DNA from: Neisseria sp. Marseille-Q6792
GTDB lineage: Bacteria; Pseudomonadota; Gammaproteobacteria; Burkholderiales; Neisseriaceae
Reading direction: 5' to 3'
DNA length: 64,000 bases
NCBI RefSeq assembly: GCF_943181435.1
Contig: NZ_OW969598.1
Location: forward strand, 186,001 to 250,000
The notes beneath the pieces are model-generated. The model was not told where the DNA came from, did not search any database, and saw only the letters and a list, made by a program, of their open reading frames with translations. Both the position numbers and the translations under genes were made by a program. Below, one piece after another: positions 19,527-28,827 of the stretch. Within the stretch, counting starts at the first letter, position 1, and the number at the start of each line of letters is the position of its first letter.

Positions 19527-20042
19527 ATGATGATACTGAAAACCGCCCCGCTCAAACGCCGCTTTGCCGCCATGCTGTATGAGATGCTGCTGGTCGGTGC
19601 GGCAACCTGTCTGGCAGCATTGCTTGCCGGTATTGCCGCCATTTTTCTGAATCCCGTTTCTATCGCGGTTTCTGCATTGGTAACAAGTATCCTGATAATG
19701 GGATCATGGTGGCTTTATTTCCGTGCCAACTGGCACGGGCAGGGACAGACCTTGGCGATGAGGACATGGAGGATAGGCTTGTGCGATGTTAACGGAATGC
19801 AGCCGTCTCTACACTTGCTCCGCCTGCGTTTTATTTGGGCATGTATATTTATCGTATTCATCCCTATGTTAGCCTATGCCGGATTACGCCACCTGCTCGG
19901 TATTTCACCCAAGGATGCATTCGGTGCGGCATTGATTTGGCTGATTTTACCGTGGGGGTTCGCACTGCTGAATCCCGACCGGCAGTTTCTGTATGATTTT
20001 CTTGCCGGAACAAGATTGGTGGAGGTCAAAGGAAAGCCTTAA
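19527..20042 (+). CDS. RDD family membrane protein
   Basis: The 171-residue protein begins MMILKTAPLKRRFAAMLYEM, with the Arg-x-x-Ala-x-x-x-Asp/Glu region of RDD proteins. It has about three to four membrane segments (19-40, 50-68, 105-125 and 130-150 roughly) and an ending FLYDFLAGTRLVEV, where the Asp of the RDD-type motif lies. Function in the family is mostly unknown; some members affect ion transport. The start at 19527 is chosen because an earlier ATG lies within the terminator hairpin. Confidence 0.78.
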   Translation: MMILKTAPLKRRFAAMLYEMLLVGAATCLAALLAGIAAIFLNPVSIAVSALVTSILIMGSWWLYFRANWHGQGQTLAMRTWRIGLCDVNGMQPSLHLLRLRFIWACIFIVFIPMLAYAGLRHLLGISPKDAFGAALIWLILPWGFALLNPDRQFLYDFLAGTRLVEVKGKP

Positions 20043-20075
20043 GCCTTTATACCGCAAAGGTTTCAAACTGAAAAA

Positions 20076-20105
20076 ATGCCGTCTGAAAGGGCTTTCAGAC
20101 GGCAT
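20076..20105. terminator. Bidirectional inverted uptake-sequence terminator
   Basis: ATGCCGTCTGAA, six bases, then TTCAGACGGCAT. It lies between the converging RDD and yicC genes. Confidence 0.85.
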
Positions 20106-20125
20106 TGGGTTATCGGGGAAACCGA

Positions 20126-21007
20126 TTATTCGATATTTTGCACTTGTTCCCGCATCTGCTCGATTAAGACTTTCAGTTCGACAGAGGCTCGGGTGCATTC
20201 GGCAGCAATAGATTTGCTGCCCAAGGTGTTGGCCTCACGGTTTAATTCCTGCATCAGGAAATCCAAGCGTTTTCCGCTGCTGCCTTTGTGTTCGGTAACG
20301 ATGCGGCGTACTTCGTCGATATGCGTGCGCAGGCGGCTGAATTCTTCGTCGATGTCGGATTTTTGAATAAAGAGGGCAAATTCCTGTTGCAGCCTGTCAT
20401 TATTGATGTCGCCGACTGCTTCGACGAGGCGCAAGCGGATTTTTTCTTTATGTGTTTCCAACAGGGTAGGAAAGAGTTCGCTTAATGCATCTATGATTTC
20501 TTCCATGCTTTGAAGGCGTTGTAACAGGTGCTCGCCTAATTTCTTACCTTCCCGCTTGCGTGCGGCAGTAAAGTCTTTTAACGCTTTTTCGGTCAGTTCG
20601 ATAATGCTTTTTGCCAATTCTTCCGTATTTTCCCTTTGGCTTGCCAATACGCCGGGAAAACGTAAAATATCGGCAACCCCCAATTTTGCCAGGTCATGAT
20701 GTTTACGGAGGGTCTGGTTGATTTCTGCAAGTTGTCCGACCAAGTCGTGATTCAGTTCCAAAGATTGGTTTCTGTTTTCCGTATCTTGAATTTGGATTTT
20801 GCATTCGACTTTGCCGCGCGCGATATGGGATGAAATTTTCTCGCGGATACCGCTTTCCAAATGGCGCAAATCATCTGGCATCCTGATTTGAATATCTAGA
20901 AAACGGTGGTTGACCGCACGCAGGTCGAGATTGATGCGTTTGCTGCCGCATTCTCCTGCCGTATTGGCAAATCCGGTCATACTGTGGATATGGATGGTTT
21001 TGCTCAT
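20126..21007 (-). CDS. yicC: YicC/YloC family endoribonuclease
   Basis: The 293-residue protein begins with the family signature IHSMTGFA and NLDLRAVNHRFLDI, and ends with DFLMQELNREANTLGSKS. These are the two conserved blocks of YicC proteins. E. coli YicC is an RNase acting in sRNA decay, so an RNA-processing role is likely. It stands alone with a terminator shared with the RDD gene. Confidence 0.9.
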   Translation of the reverse strand: MSKTIHIHSMTGFANTAGECGSKRINLDLRAVNHRFLDIQIRMPDDLRHLESGIREKISSHIARGKVECKIQIQDTENRNQSLELNHDLVGQLAEINQTLRKHHDLAKLGVADILRFPGVLASQRENTEELAKSIIELTEKALKDFTAARKREGKKLGEHLLQRLQSMEEIIDALSELFPTLLETHKEKIRLRLVEAVGDINNDRLQQEFALFIQKSDIDEEFSRLRTHIDEVRRIVTEHKGSSGKRLDFLMQELNREANTLGSKSIAAECTRASVELKVLIEQMREQVQNIE

Positions 21008-21456
21008 TTTCTCCTCCGAAGTCCGTTAAAATATAATCAATATATCACATCTGTATGGGACTAAGTGCTTCAGGATGTGAAAAATTAAAGATTTGGCGCG
21101 CTATATGGGCACCATGAGCTCTTGTCGCTGCAAGAAAGGGAAGTGTATCAGGCAAAACTTCCAAAATTGGAACAGGCTATGGGTGTCTTTACCAAAATAA
21201 TTTTGACAAGCCGTTGGTTGAAAGTACTGATTTATACAGACTTGATTGTGGTACAGGCAATTTATCAATTTGGTCAATCTTTCTGAGAAACAGCTTACAT
21301 GGCGGTGCCTGATTCATATTGGTTTTTTAATTTCGGTAATGGCAACGGCGTGGACGGATAAAATCGTGTGCAGCACGACACACAAGCCTCATCAGGGTTT
21401 CTATTATAAAAAAACACCCGACAAGCCGGCTTGTCGGGTGTTTAATTATGTCTATT
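21008..21456. other. Intergenic region, yicC / rpoH, with possible gene remnant
   Basis: About 450 bases hold no complete gene. A rightward open stretch near 21092-21286 reads HHELLSLQEREVYQAKLPKL and has protein-like composition, but it lacks a start and I cannot name it. The rpoH terminator ends the region. Confidence 0.4.
21412..21443 (-). terminator. Rho-independent terminator of rpoH
   Basis: A perfect palindrome AAACACCCGACAAGCC / GGCTTGTCGGGTGTTT lies just after the rpoH stop. On the leftward transcript it is followed by a run of T. Confidence 0.92.
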
Positions 21457-22320
21457 TCAAACCGCTTCGGCTTCTTCGGCAAGAAAACCACGCAGTTTCT
21501 GCATAGCTTTCGCTTCAATCTGGCGGATGCGCTCGGCAGAGACACCGTATTCTGCAGCAAGCTGGTGCAGCGTCAGACCGCCGTCATCTTGAAGCCAGCG
21601 GCTTTCCACAATACGGCGGCTCCTGTCATCCAGTTGCGCCAAAGCATTTTGCAGGCCTTCTGTTTGCAGCGCGTAATGTGCCTGTTTCGACAGTTGGCGG
21701 CTCGGTTCGGAATCGTGGTCGGCAAGCCAGTCGATGGGGGCGAAGCTGTCTTCGTCATCGCTGTTGTCCGCCATGATGGCGATGTCGTGTCCGGTCATGC
21801 GCTGTTCCATTTCCAGTACTTCGGAAAGTTTGACACCCAAATCATCGGCGATTTCCTGTGCTTCTTTAGGAGACAGGGCATTCAGGTTTTTACGCATGCT
21901 GCGCAGGTTGAAAAACAGCTTGCGTTGTGGTTTGGTAGTGGCAACACGGACAAGGCGCCAGTTCCTCAGGATGAATTCGTGAATTTCCGCTTTAATCCAA
22001 TGCACGGCAAATGAAAACAGGCGCGCACCTCGACCTGGCTCGTAGCGTTTGACCGCCTTCATCAGACCGATATTTCCTTCCTGAATCAGGTCGGCCTGAT
22101 TTAGTCCGTAGCCGTCATAGCCGCGTGCAATGGAAACGACCACACGAAGGTGGGACAGGATAAGTTGTTTGGCGGCATTGAGATCGCCTTTGCGTTGGCG
22201 TTCTGCAAGGTGCGTTTCTTCGTCCAAGGTCAGCATGGGGATGCTGTTGACGGTGTGGATATATTGTTCGAGGCTGCCGTTGCCGCTTTGAATGGCAGGT
22301 AATGCAAAAGCGTTATTCAT
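21457..22320 (-). CDS. rpoH: Heat-shock sigma factor RpoH (sigma-32)
   Basis: RpoH directs RNA polymerase to heat-shock promoters. The protein of 287 residues has region 2 (HLRVVVSIARGY, DLIQEGNIGLMKAV, RLFSFAVHWIKAEI), the RpoH-type segment KLFFNLRSMR, and region 4 (RSRRIVESRWL, GVSAERIRQIEAKA). I use the ATG at 22320 (MNNAFALP), which has AAAGGA about 9 bases upstream; an ATG three codons earlier is too close to that site. In Neisseria it acts in heat shock and contact with host cells. Confidence 0.95.
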   Translation of the reverse strand: MNNAFALPAIQSGNGSLEQYIHTVNSIPMLTLDEETHLAERQRKGDLNAAKQLILSHLRVVVSIARGYDGYGLNQADLIQEGNIGLMKAVKRYEPGRGARLFSFAVHWIKAEIHEFILRNWRLVRVATTKPQRKLFFNLRSMRKNLNALSPKEAQEIADDLGVKLSEVLEMEQRMTGHDIAIMADNSDDEDSFAPIDWLADHDSEPSRQLSKQAHYALQTEGLQNALAQLDDRSRRIVESRWLQDDGGLTLHQLAAEYGVSAERIRQIEAKAMQKLRGFLAEEAEAV

Positions 22321-22375
22321 TTGAGGCATTTCCTTTCGGCTGGAACCGCGGGTTTGCGGTTGGGTGTTCGGATAC

Positions 22376-22384
22376 AGTATATCA
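22376..22384 (-). promoter_or_regulatory. Candidate extended -10 promoter for rpoH
   Basis: On the leftward strand TGATATACT matches an extended -10 (TGnTATACT), about 60 bases before the rpoH start. No strong -35 is seen. Confidence 0.4.
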
Positions 22385-22548
22385 CTGCTTGGATTGTGTT
22401 TTGTACGTTTGATAAAAGATATGCGGTAGGGGTTGATAAATAGGGAAATTTTATCTCTGATTTTGATTGATTTTTTAAACTTGATATTTTAGGTCGATTT
22501 GGATATTATATTACATTCGGTTCTGTATGTAAACAGTCTCATGGAAAA

Positions 22549-22572
22549 AACTGTCCGCTTTAGCGGACAGTT
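22549..22572 (-). terminator. Rho-independent terminator of lnt
   Basis: AACTGTCCGC and GCGGACAGTT pair around a short loop just after the lnt stop, followed by TTTT on the leftward strand. Confidence 0.9.
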
Positions 22573-22578
22573 CCAGCA

Positions 22579-24117
22579 TTAGGATTTTTTGTTGCGGAAT
22601 ATGAAAAGTATCAGTGTGATAAGGGTCAATATTCCTATCAACGGCCATGAGCTGCCGGCTTTCATATAGGGCGTTTCACCGGTATAGCCTTTGATGTGTC
22701 CTTCCAATATGGTTTCGGTATCGGGTTGTGCTTGGGCAATGATATTGCCTTTGGGTGAGATGATGGCGGTTGCCCCTGTGTTGGTTGCGCGAACCATATA
22801 ACGGCCGAGTTCCATGGCGCGTGCCTGGGACTGCTGTAGTTGCTGGTACATGGCGTTGGATTTTCCATACCATGCCATGTTGCTGATGTTGGCAAGCAGG
22901 GTGGAATCTTTTGCAGTAGTAATCAGTTCGTCGCCGAAACCGTCTTCGTAGCAGATGTTGAAGGCGACTTTTTGGTCTTTCATTTGAAGGGTGGGTTGGT
23001 TGTCGCCGCCTTTGTGGAAGTCGGAAAGGGGCATGTCCATCATTTTGTAGAGTGGCGTGGTCAGAAAGGGCAGAGGTTTGTATTCTCCAAAGGGGACAAG
23101 GTGGTTTTTGGCATAATAGGGTATGCCGTTCGGATTGTTTTCTTGATAGCCGGTCAGGTTGATGACGGCATTTTCGTAGCCGCTGCCGTCTGAAGTGTAT
23201 TGGCTGATGCCTACGGCGAGTGCGCTGCCGTTGTTTTGTGCCTGTTCAGCAAATTGTGCCAGTATGTTTTCCGGCAGGTTCTGACGCATGACGGGAATGG
23301 CGGTTTCGGGCATGATGACGATGTCGGCAGTGGTTTTGCCGACTTGTTCGTAATATTTTTGTATGGTCGGGATAACTTGGTCTTCACGCCATTTGAGGGT
23401 TTGTACGACATTGCCTTGCAGGAGGGCGACGGTTCGGGTGCTGCCGTCCGGACGGGTAAAGTCGGTTTGCTGCGCGGTATAGCCGACGGTAATCAGAATG
23501 GCAATCAGGATAATCGGAAACAGGCGTTTCCGGTGGGGAATGCTGCCATCGCTTGCCAAAACCAACCATGTGCCGAGGAAGGCGGTTGCCAGCGTAACCA
23601 TATGGATACCGCCCAAAGGGGCAAAACCGGCGAGCGGGCTTTCTGAAACGATTTGCGAGTAGCCCAGTGCGCCCCAGCCGAATCCGGTCAGAAGGCGCTC
23701 GCGGGCAAACTCGGTCAGTGTCCACAAAACCGGCAATGCCAAGCCGGTTTTTATGCTTCGCGGCAGGGTAAATTTTTTCCATAACCAGAAACAGAGTGCC
23801 GGATAGAGGGCAAGGTAGGCGGGGAGCAGGAAGGTCAGCGGTACGGCATAGAGGTTGGGGAGCCCGGAAATGTCGTGGAGGGCGGTGTGTATCCAGTAGA
23901 ATTGTGTTGAATATGCAGTCAGTGCGAACAGGTAGGCGGATGAAACGGCAAAGCGCGGACGCAGTTCGATGAGTCGGACAAATGCACCGAAAATCAAGGG
24001 CATCAGCCAAAAGTGGTAATAGGGTGCGAAGGTAAAGGGGGTGGCGGCGGCAAAGAGGATGAGCAGGGGCCAGTAGAGGGAGGGGTGTTGCCAGTATTTG
24101 TCTAGTTTGGGAAACAT
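22579..24117 (-). CDS. lnt: Apolipoprotein N-acyltransferase
   Basis: Lnt adds the third acyl chain to the N-terminal Cys of lipoproteins in the inner membrane. The 512-residue protein has about six N-terminal membrane segments, then a carbon-nitrogen hydrolase domain with catalytic residues in MPETAIPV (Glu), YAKNHLVPFGEY (Lys) and NICYEDGFGDEL (Cys), and a final C-terminal membrane segment. The ATG at 24117 (MFPKLDKYW) is preferred; a longer frame begins inside an uptake word (MPSEKRS). A strong terminator follows. Confidence 0.94.
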   Translation of the reverse strand: MFPKLDKYWQHPSLYWPLLILFAAATPFTFAPYYHFWLMPLIFGAFVRLIELRPRFAVSSAYLFALTAYSTQFYWIHTALHDISGLPNLYAVPLTFLLPAYLALYPALCFWLWKKFTLPRSIKTGLALPVLWTLTEFARERLLTGFGWGALGYSQIVSESPLAGFAPLGGIHMVTLATAFLGTWLVLASDGSIPHRKRLFPIILIAILITVGYTAQQTDFTRPDGSTRTVALLQGNVVQTLKWREDQVIPTIQKYYEQVGKTTADIVIMPETAIPVMRQNLPENILAQFAEQAQNNGSALAVGISQYTSDGSGYENAVINLTGYQENNPNGIPYYAKNHLVPFGEYKPLPFLTTPLYKMMDMPLSDFHKGGDNQPTLQMKDQKVAFNICYEDGFGDELITTAKDSTLLANISNMAWYGKSNAMYQQLQQSQARAMELGRYMVRATNTGATAIISPKGNIIAQAQPDTETILEGHIKGYTGETPYMKAGSSWPLIGILTLITLILFIFRNKKS

Positions 24118-24186
24118 GGGTGTCTGTCTGTTTGGAGTGGTGCCGTCCGAGCGTTTTTCAGACGGCATGGTGCATCGGAAAGGAGT

Positions 24187-25047
24187 TCAGTGTCTGCGGA
24201 AACAATTTATCAGAGGCAGTACGGCGGCACAGGCAAGGGAACCTGCTGCCAGTCCGATCAAGAGGTCGGACAGGTGGGATATCCATCCGCTGTCCCAATG
24301 GTGTGTGTGGAGGAAGTCATGTAGGAAACCCAGATTGTGGGAAACCAGTCCGCCGCCGACAAGGAACATGGCTATCGTGCCGGCGATGGCCAATCCGCGC
24401 ATAAACCAAGGCATAAAGGAAATAAGTGTACGTCCTGTCCGGCGCAGAAGGTTTTGCGGCCGCTTCATCAGCAGTATGCCTAAGTCGTCAAGTTTGACAA
24501 TGACGGCGACTAGGCCGTATACGAAAACCGTCATGCCGATGCCGATTGCCGCCATAACCAGCGAACGTGTCAGCAGCCCGTATTGTCCGACCGTACCCAG
24601 TGCGATAATGATGATTTCTGCAGAGAGGATGAAGTCGGTACGGATAGCGCCTTTGATTTTTTCCTGTTCGTCCCCGCCTGCGGCTGTTTCTGCTTCAAGA
24701 TGTACGTTACGGTGGAGGAATTTGTGCAGCAGTTTTTCAACGCCTTCAAAACACAGATAAATACCGCCGATGGTCAGGAGCGGGGTGATTGCCTGTGGTA
24801 GGAAGGTGGAAAGCAGCAGCGCGGCAGGAATGAGGATCAGTTTGTTGAACAGTGAGCCTTTTGCCACAGCCCATATGATTGGCAGCTCGCGCTCCGAGGA
24901 TATGCCTGCAACCTGATTGGCATTGAGTGCCAAATCGTCGCCGACCACGCCGACGGTTTTTTTTGCGGCAGTTTTGGTCATAAGTGCGACATCGTCCAGT
25001 ACGGCGGCAATATCATCCAAGAGTGTAAACAGTGAGGCAAAAGCCAT
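24187..25047 (-). CDS. YedI/DUF808 family membrane protein
   Basis: The 286-residue protein begins MAFASLFTLLDDIAAVLDDVALM, the signature start of the DUF808 (YedI) family, followed by KTVGVVGDDLALNANQV. It has several membrane segments, including a C-terminal pair near residues 190-285. The function of the family is unknown. An upstream Met at 25071 is possible but the family start is at 25047. The gene lies behind lnt, about 70 bases downstream, with an uptake word in between. Confidence 0.82.
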   Translation of the reverse strand: MAFASLFTLLDDIAAVLDDVALMTKTAAKKTVGVVGDDLALNANQVAGISSERELPIIWAVAKGSLFNKLILIPAALLLSTFLPQAITPLLTIGGIYLCFEGVEKLLHKFLHRNVHLEAETAAGGDEQEKIKGAIRTDFILSAEIIIIALGTVGQYGLLTRSLVMAAIGIGMTVFVYGLVAVIVKLDDLGILLMKRPQNLLRRTGRTLISFMPWFMRGLAIAGTIAMFLVGGGLVSHNLGFLHDFLHTHHWDSGWISHLSDLLIGLAAGSLACAAVLPLINCFRRH

Positions 25048-25216
25048 GGTTATTCCGAAATGAAGGTACACATCCCGATATTATATAGGAGAATGGCCGG
25101 TGTGAGGTTCGGATGGAATAATGAGGGCTTAAGCAGCCTGGCTGTAATGATGTGGGAAGAGGGCGGAATTTTCGGAAAGGGTCGTGGGATATTGAGTTTT
25201 TTTGAACCCTGATTCT

Positions 25217-25564
25217 ATGGGTTTTAAGGGTGGCTGGTCATTTGGACGGGATATGCAGGCTGCCTTTACTGGGAAGGATACCGTTATTTTTGTGCCGGGT
25301 TTAGAGTACGCTGCCTCCTGTCGGTATGATAACGGTTGGTGGTCTTGTGAGCCTGATTTTGTTACGGCAAATTTTGTCGGCCGGTTTTTATCGGGTGAGA
25401 TTTTGTGCGGGTGGTCGGCGTATGCGGTTTCCCAGTTCGGGATGGGGTTGGTATGTATCTGTATTGCTTTTGGACACGCAGCCATCCTGATGGCGGAATG
25501 GCAATATCGGTTCTGTCAGTTTGAAAGTGCCGTATCGGGATATTTTGGTTTAAATGCCGTCTGA
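25217..25564 (+). CDS. Doubtful hypothetical ORF
   Basis: The frame from ATG 25217 encodes 115 residues (MGFKGGWSFGRD...) with several Cys and Trp and a hydrophobic stretch (MGLVCICIAFGHAAILM). It ends NAV-stop within an uptake word. No ribosome site is clear and the opposite strand is also open. It could be a real small membrane protein, a remnant or a chance frame. Confidence 0.25.
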   Translation: MGFKGGWSFGRDMQAAFTGKDTVIFVPGLEYAASCRYDNGWWSCEPDFVTANFVGRFLSGEILCGWSAYAVSQFGMGLVCICIAFGHAAILMAEWQYRFCQFESAVSGYFGLNAV

Positions 25565-25592
25565 AGTTGGATTGGGGGATTTCAGACGGCAT
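25554..25592 (-). terminator. Inverted uptake-sequence terminator after the cytochrome gene
   Basis: ATGCCGTCTGAA and TTCAGACGGCAT with a 15-nt loop lie directly after the cytochrome c stop on the leftward strand. Confidence 0.75.
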
Positions 25593-25602
25593 CTTACTAA
25601 GG

Positions 25603-26004
25603 TTAAGGTTTTTTGTTTTTTGCCTGTTTGACGTCTTTTTCGGTAATCGTGCCTCCGCCGTTGTCGAAGGCGTTCATGATGTAGGCGGCGACGGCGGCAA
25701 TATCGGTATCGCTGATGGCGGTTGCCGGCATAAAGCCGTTGTAGGTTTTGCCGTTGACCTTAATGGTGCCGTTGATGCCTTTAACCATGCTGTGCAGCAG
25801 GACTTGCGGTTTTTTCATAATAAAATCGGAACGGTAAAGCGGAGGAAACATGACCCCCCGTCCTTCTCCTTTTTTTCCGTGGCAGGCGGCACAATTGGAT
25901 TCGTAGGTTTTTTGCCCATTTGCCGCCTGGGGGGAATCGGCGGCAGAAACGGTGGTATAGAGTAAGCCCAAAACCAGGGCGGGCAGCAGTCGGATTATGT
26001 TCAT
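25603..26004 (-). CDS. Small c-type cytochrome
   Basis: The 133-residue protein has a signal peptide cut near TTVSAADS, a single haem site CAACH (Cys38, Cys41, His42), and a likely axial Met in NGFMPATA. It is a class I mono-haem cytochrome c exported to the periplasm or held at the membrane, where it would pass electrons in respiration. The partner oxidase or reductase is not shown here. The start at 26004 is supported by AAGGACA upstream. A full-length Correia element lies about 40 bases upstream and may carry its promoter. It ends with a Lys-rich tail (KDVKQAKNKKP). Confidence 0.88.
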   Translation of the reverse strand: MNIIRLLPALVLGLLYTTVSAADSPQAANGQKTYESNCAACHGKKGEGRGVMFPPLYRSDFIMKKPQVLLHSMVKGINGTIKVNGKTYNGFMPATAISDTDIAAVAAYIMNAFDNGGGTITEKDVKQAKNKKP

Positions 26005-26041
26005 CGGGTTGTCCTTTTGATGGTTGCGTCCAAAGTCATCA

Positions 26042-26197
26042 TATAGTGGATTAACTTTAAACCAGTACGGCGTTTCCTCGCCTTGGCTCAAAGAGAACGA
26101 TTCTCTAAGGTGCTGAAGCACCAAGTGAATCGGTTCCGTACTATCTGTACTGTCTGCGGCTTCGTCGCCTTCTCCTGATTTTTGTTAATCCACTATA
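26042..26197. repeat. Correia repeat enclosed element, full length (156 bp)
   Basis: Inverted ends TATAGTGGATTAAC / GTTAATCCACTATA flank the standard inner sequence in the orientation opposite to the copy near 9.2 kb. It sits upstream of the cytochrome c gene and after hemH. Confidence 0.93.
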
Positions 26198-26214
26198 CCT
26201 GAAAGTGAGATGAA

Positions 26215-26246
26215 ATGCCGTCTGAAAGATTATTTTCAGACGGCAT
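26215..26246 (-). terminator. Inverted uptake-sequence terminator after hemH
   Basis: ATGCCGTCTGAA, eight bases, then TTCAGACGGCAT, located just past the hemH stop on the leftward strand. Confidence 0.8.
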
Positions 26247-26270
26247 TTGGATGTGGGTCAAACGATTGTT

Positions 26271-27281
26271 TCAATACCAGCCACCAAGGTTCTCTTTTGC
26301 AAGCCCGGCGAGCGCGCCTATCCAGTCGGGATTGTCGTTGAGGCAGGGGATATAGCGGTAGTTTTTACCGCCTGCTTCGTAAAACTGTTCACGCCCCATT
26401 AGGGCAATTTCTTCCATGGTTTCCAAACAGTCGGCCAAAAAACCCGGACAAAATACATCCAGTTCGGTTACGCCTTGTTTGGGCAGTTTGTTAAACAAAT
26501 CCTGAGTGCTGGGTGTAATCCATTTTGCCCTGCCGAATTGGCTTTGGAAAGACACGACATATTCGTCTTCGGTTAGATTTAGTGCTTCGGCAAGCAGTTT
26601 GGCGGTATGGCGGCATTCATCTGGATAGGGGTCGCCGAGGTTGAAGTGCTTTTGCGGAATGCCGTGAAAGCTCAGCATCAGTTTCTTGCTGCGGCCGTAT
26701 TCTGCCCAATATCGGAGGATATGGTTTTTCATTGCATCTATATAGCCCGTGTCGTCATAGAAGCGCGAAACGGTCCGTATGCTCATTTGGTTCCGTTGTA
26801 GCAGTAATTGTTCGCATACCTTGTCCACGGCGGCTCCACTGCTTGATGCGGCATATTGCGGATATAGTGGGATAATCAGCAGCCTACCCACACCCTGTGA
26901 TTTCAGTTCTGACAATACATCCGCCACCGAAGGGTTACCGTAGGTCATGGCATGACGGACAATCAGGCCGGGCATTTGTTCGGCAAGCGCGGCTGCCTGA
27001 CGTTCCGTATAAACTTCTAAGGGGGAGCCTTCTTTAAACCAGATTTTTTCATAGGCGTGCGCACTTTTCTTAGGACGCAGCGTCAGTATCAGGCCACGCA
27101 AGATTGGTTGCCACAACAGCTTCGGCAGTTCCACTACGCGTTGGTCGGATAAAAAGTCGCGCAGGTAAGGTTTGACGGCTTGCGCGGTCGGAGCATCCGG
27201 TGTGCCGAGGTTAAGCAGTAAGACGGCGGTACGGTTTTGGTCGGTGTAGGGAAGGGAAGGTTCTGGCAGGAAGCGGGGCAT
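26271..27281 (-). CDS. hemH: Ferrochelatase
   Basis: HemH inserts ferrous iron into protoporphyrin IX, the last step of haem synthesis. The 336-residue protein has the N-terminal AVLLLNLGTPDAP, the conserved catalytic His in LMLSFHGIPQKH, and the LDVFCPGFLADCLETMEEI motif. These are standard. It ends GLAKENLGGWY. The nearby c-type cytochrome gene, which needs haem, is read the same way but is separated by a Correia element and terminator. Confidence 0.96.
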   Translation of the reverse strand: MPRFLPEPSLPYTDQNRTAVLLLNLGTPDAPTAQAVKPYLRDFLSDQRVVELPKLLWQPILRGLILTLRPKKSAHAYEKIWFKEGSPLEVYTERQAAALAEQMPGLIVRHAMTYGNPSVADVLSELKSQGVGRLLIIPLYPQYAASSSGAAVDKVCEQLLLQRNQMSIRTVSRFYDDTGYIDAMKNHILRYWAEYGRSKKLMLSFHGIPQKHFNLGDPYPDECRHTAKLLAEALNLTEDEYVVSFQSQFGRAKWITPSTQDLFNKLPKQGVTELDVFCPGFLADCLETMEEIALMGREQFYEAGGKNYRYIPCLNDNPDWIGALAGLAKENLGGWY

Positions 27282-27403
27282 GGTCTGTTTCTTTGATGTG
27301 TATTGATGATATTAGATGTCTCTTTGTGCAAAAGGCCGTCTGAAAAACCGAGGGACAATCAAGATAAATGTTTTCAGATGACCTTAATAAGCATGGTCAA
27401 ATC

Positions 27404-28561
<1,158 letters not shown>

Positions 28562-28654
28562 TTAAGGAACTGCATTATAAATGATTTTTTACGGTTTTTT
28601 TATAAGACTCCCTAAATTCTGCAGGCGGCGGCAATGAAGAAACGTACATGCCTC

Positions 28655-28683
28655 TTGCAAAAGACGGAATGAATCGTTACAAT
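28655..28683 (+). promoter_or_regulatory. Promoter of tRNA-Val
   Basis: TTGCAA (28655-28660) and TACAAT (28678-28683) are 17 bases apart. The tRNA begins 16 bases further on. Confidence 0.7.
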
Positions 28684-28698
28684 GCAGAAATTATTTGA

Positions 28699-28775
28699 AG
28701 GCACGTAGCTCAGTTGGTTAGAGCACCACCTTGACATGGTGGGGGTCGTTGGTTCGAATCCAATCGTGCCTACCA
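28699..28775 (+). tRNA. tRNA-Val (anticodon GAC)
   Basis: The 77-base cloverleaf has a 7-bp acceptor stem AGGCACG/CGTGCCT, a D arm starting AGCTCAG, an anticodon stem CCACC/GGTGG around TTGACAT, a GGTTCGAATCC T arm and an encoded CCA. Confidence 0.97.
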
Positions 28776-28782
28776 AATTTCC

Positions 28783-28808
28783 ATAACGGCTTTATGCCGT
28801 TATTTTTT
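28783..28808 (+). terminator. Rho-independent terminator after tRNA-Val
   Basis: ATAACGGC and GCCGTTAT pair around TTTAT, followed by TTTTT. It lies between the tRNA and thrS, and could also act in the thrS leader. Confidence 0.8.
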
Positions 28809-28827
28809 AATGTTTTGGAGCTTTCTG

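Larger units (their letters stand above)
25048..25602. other. Intergenic region of about 550 bases, one doubtful ORF
   Basis: Between the YedI and cytochrome genes there is no clear gene. A rightward frame of about 115 codons and a leftward frame overlap here; neither has a recognised domain. A hairpin of uptake words closes the region at 25554-25592. Confidence 0.5.
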
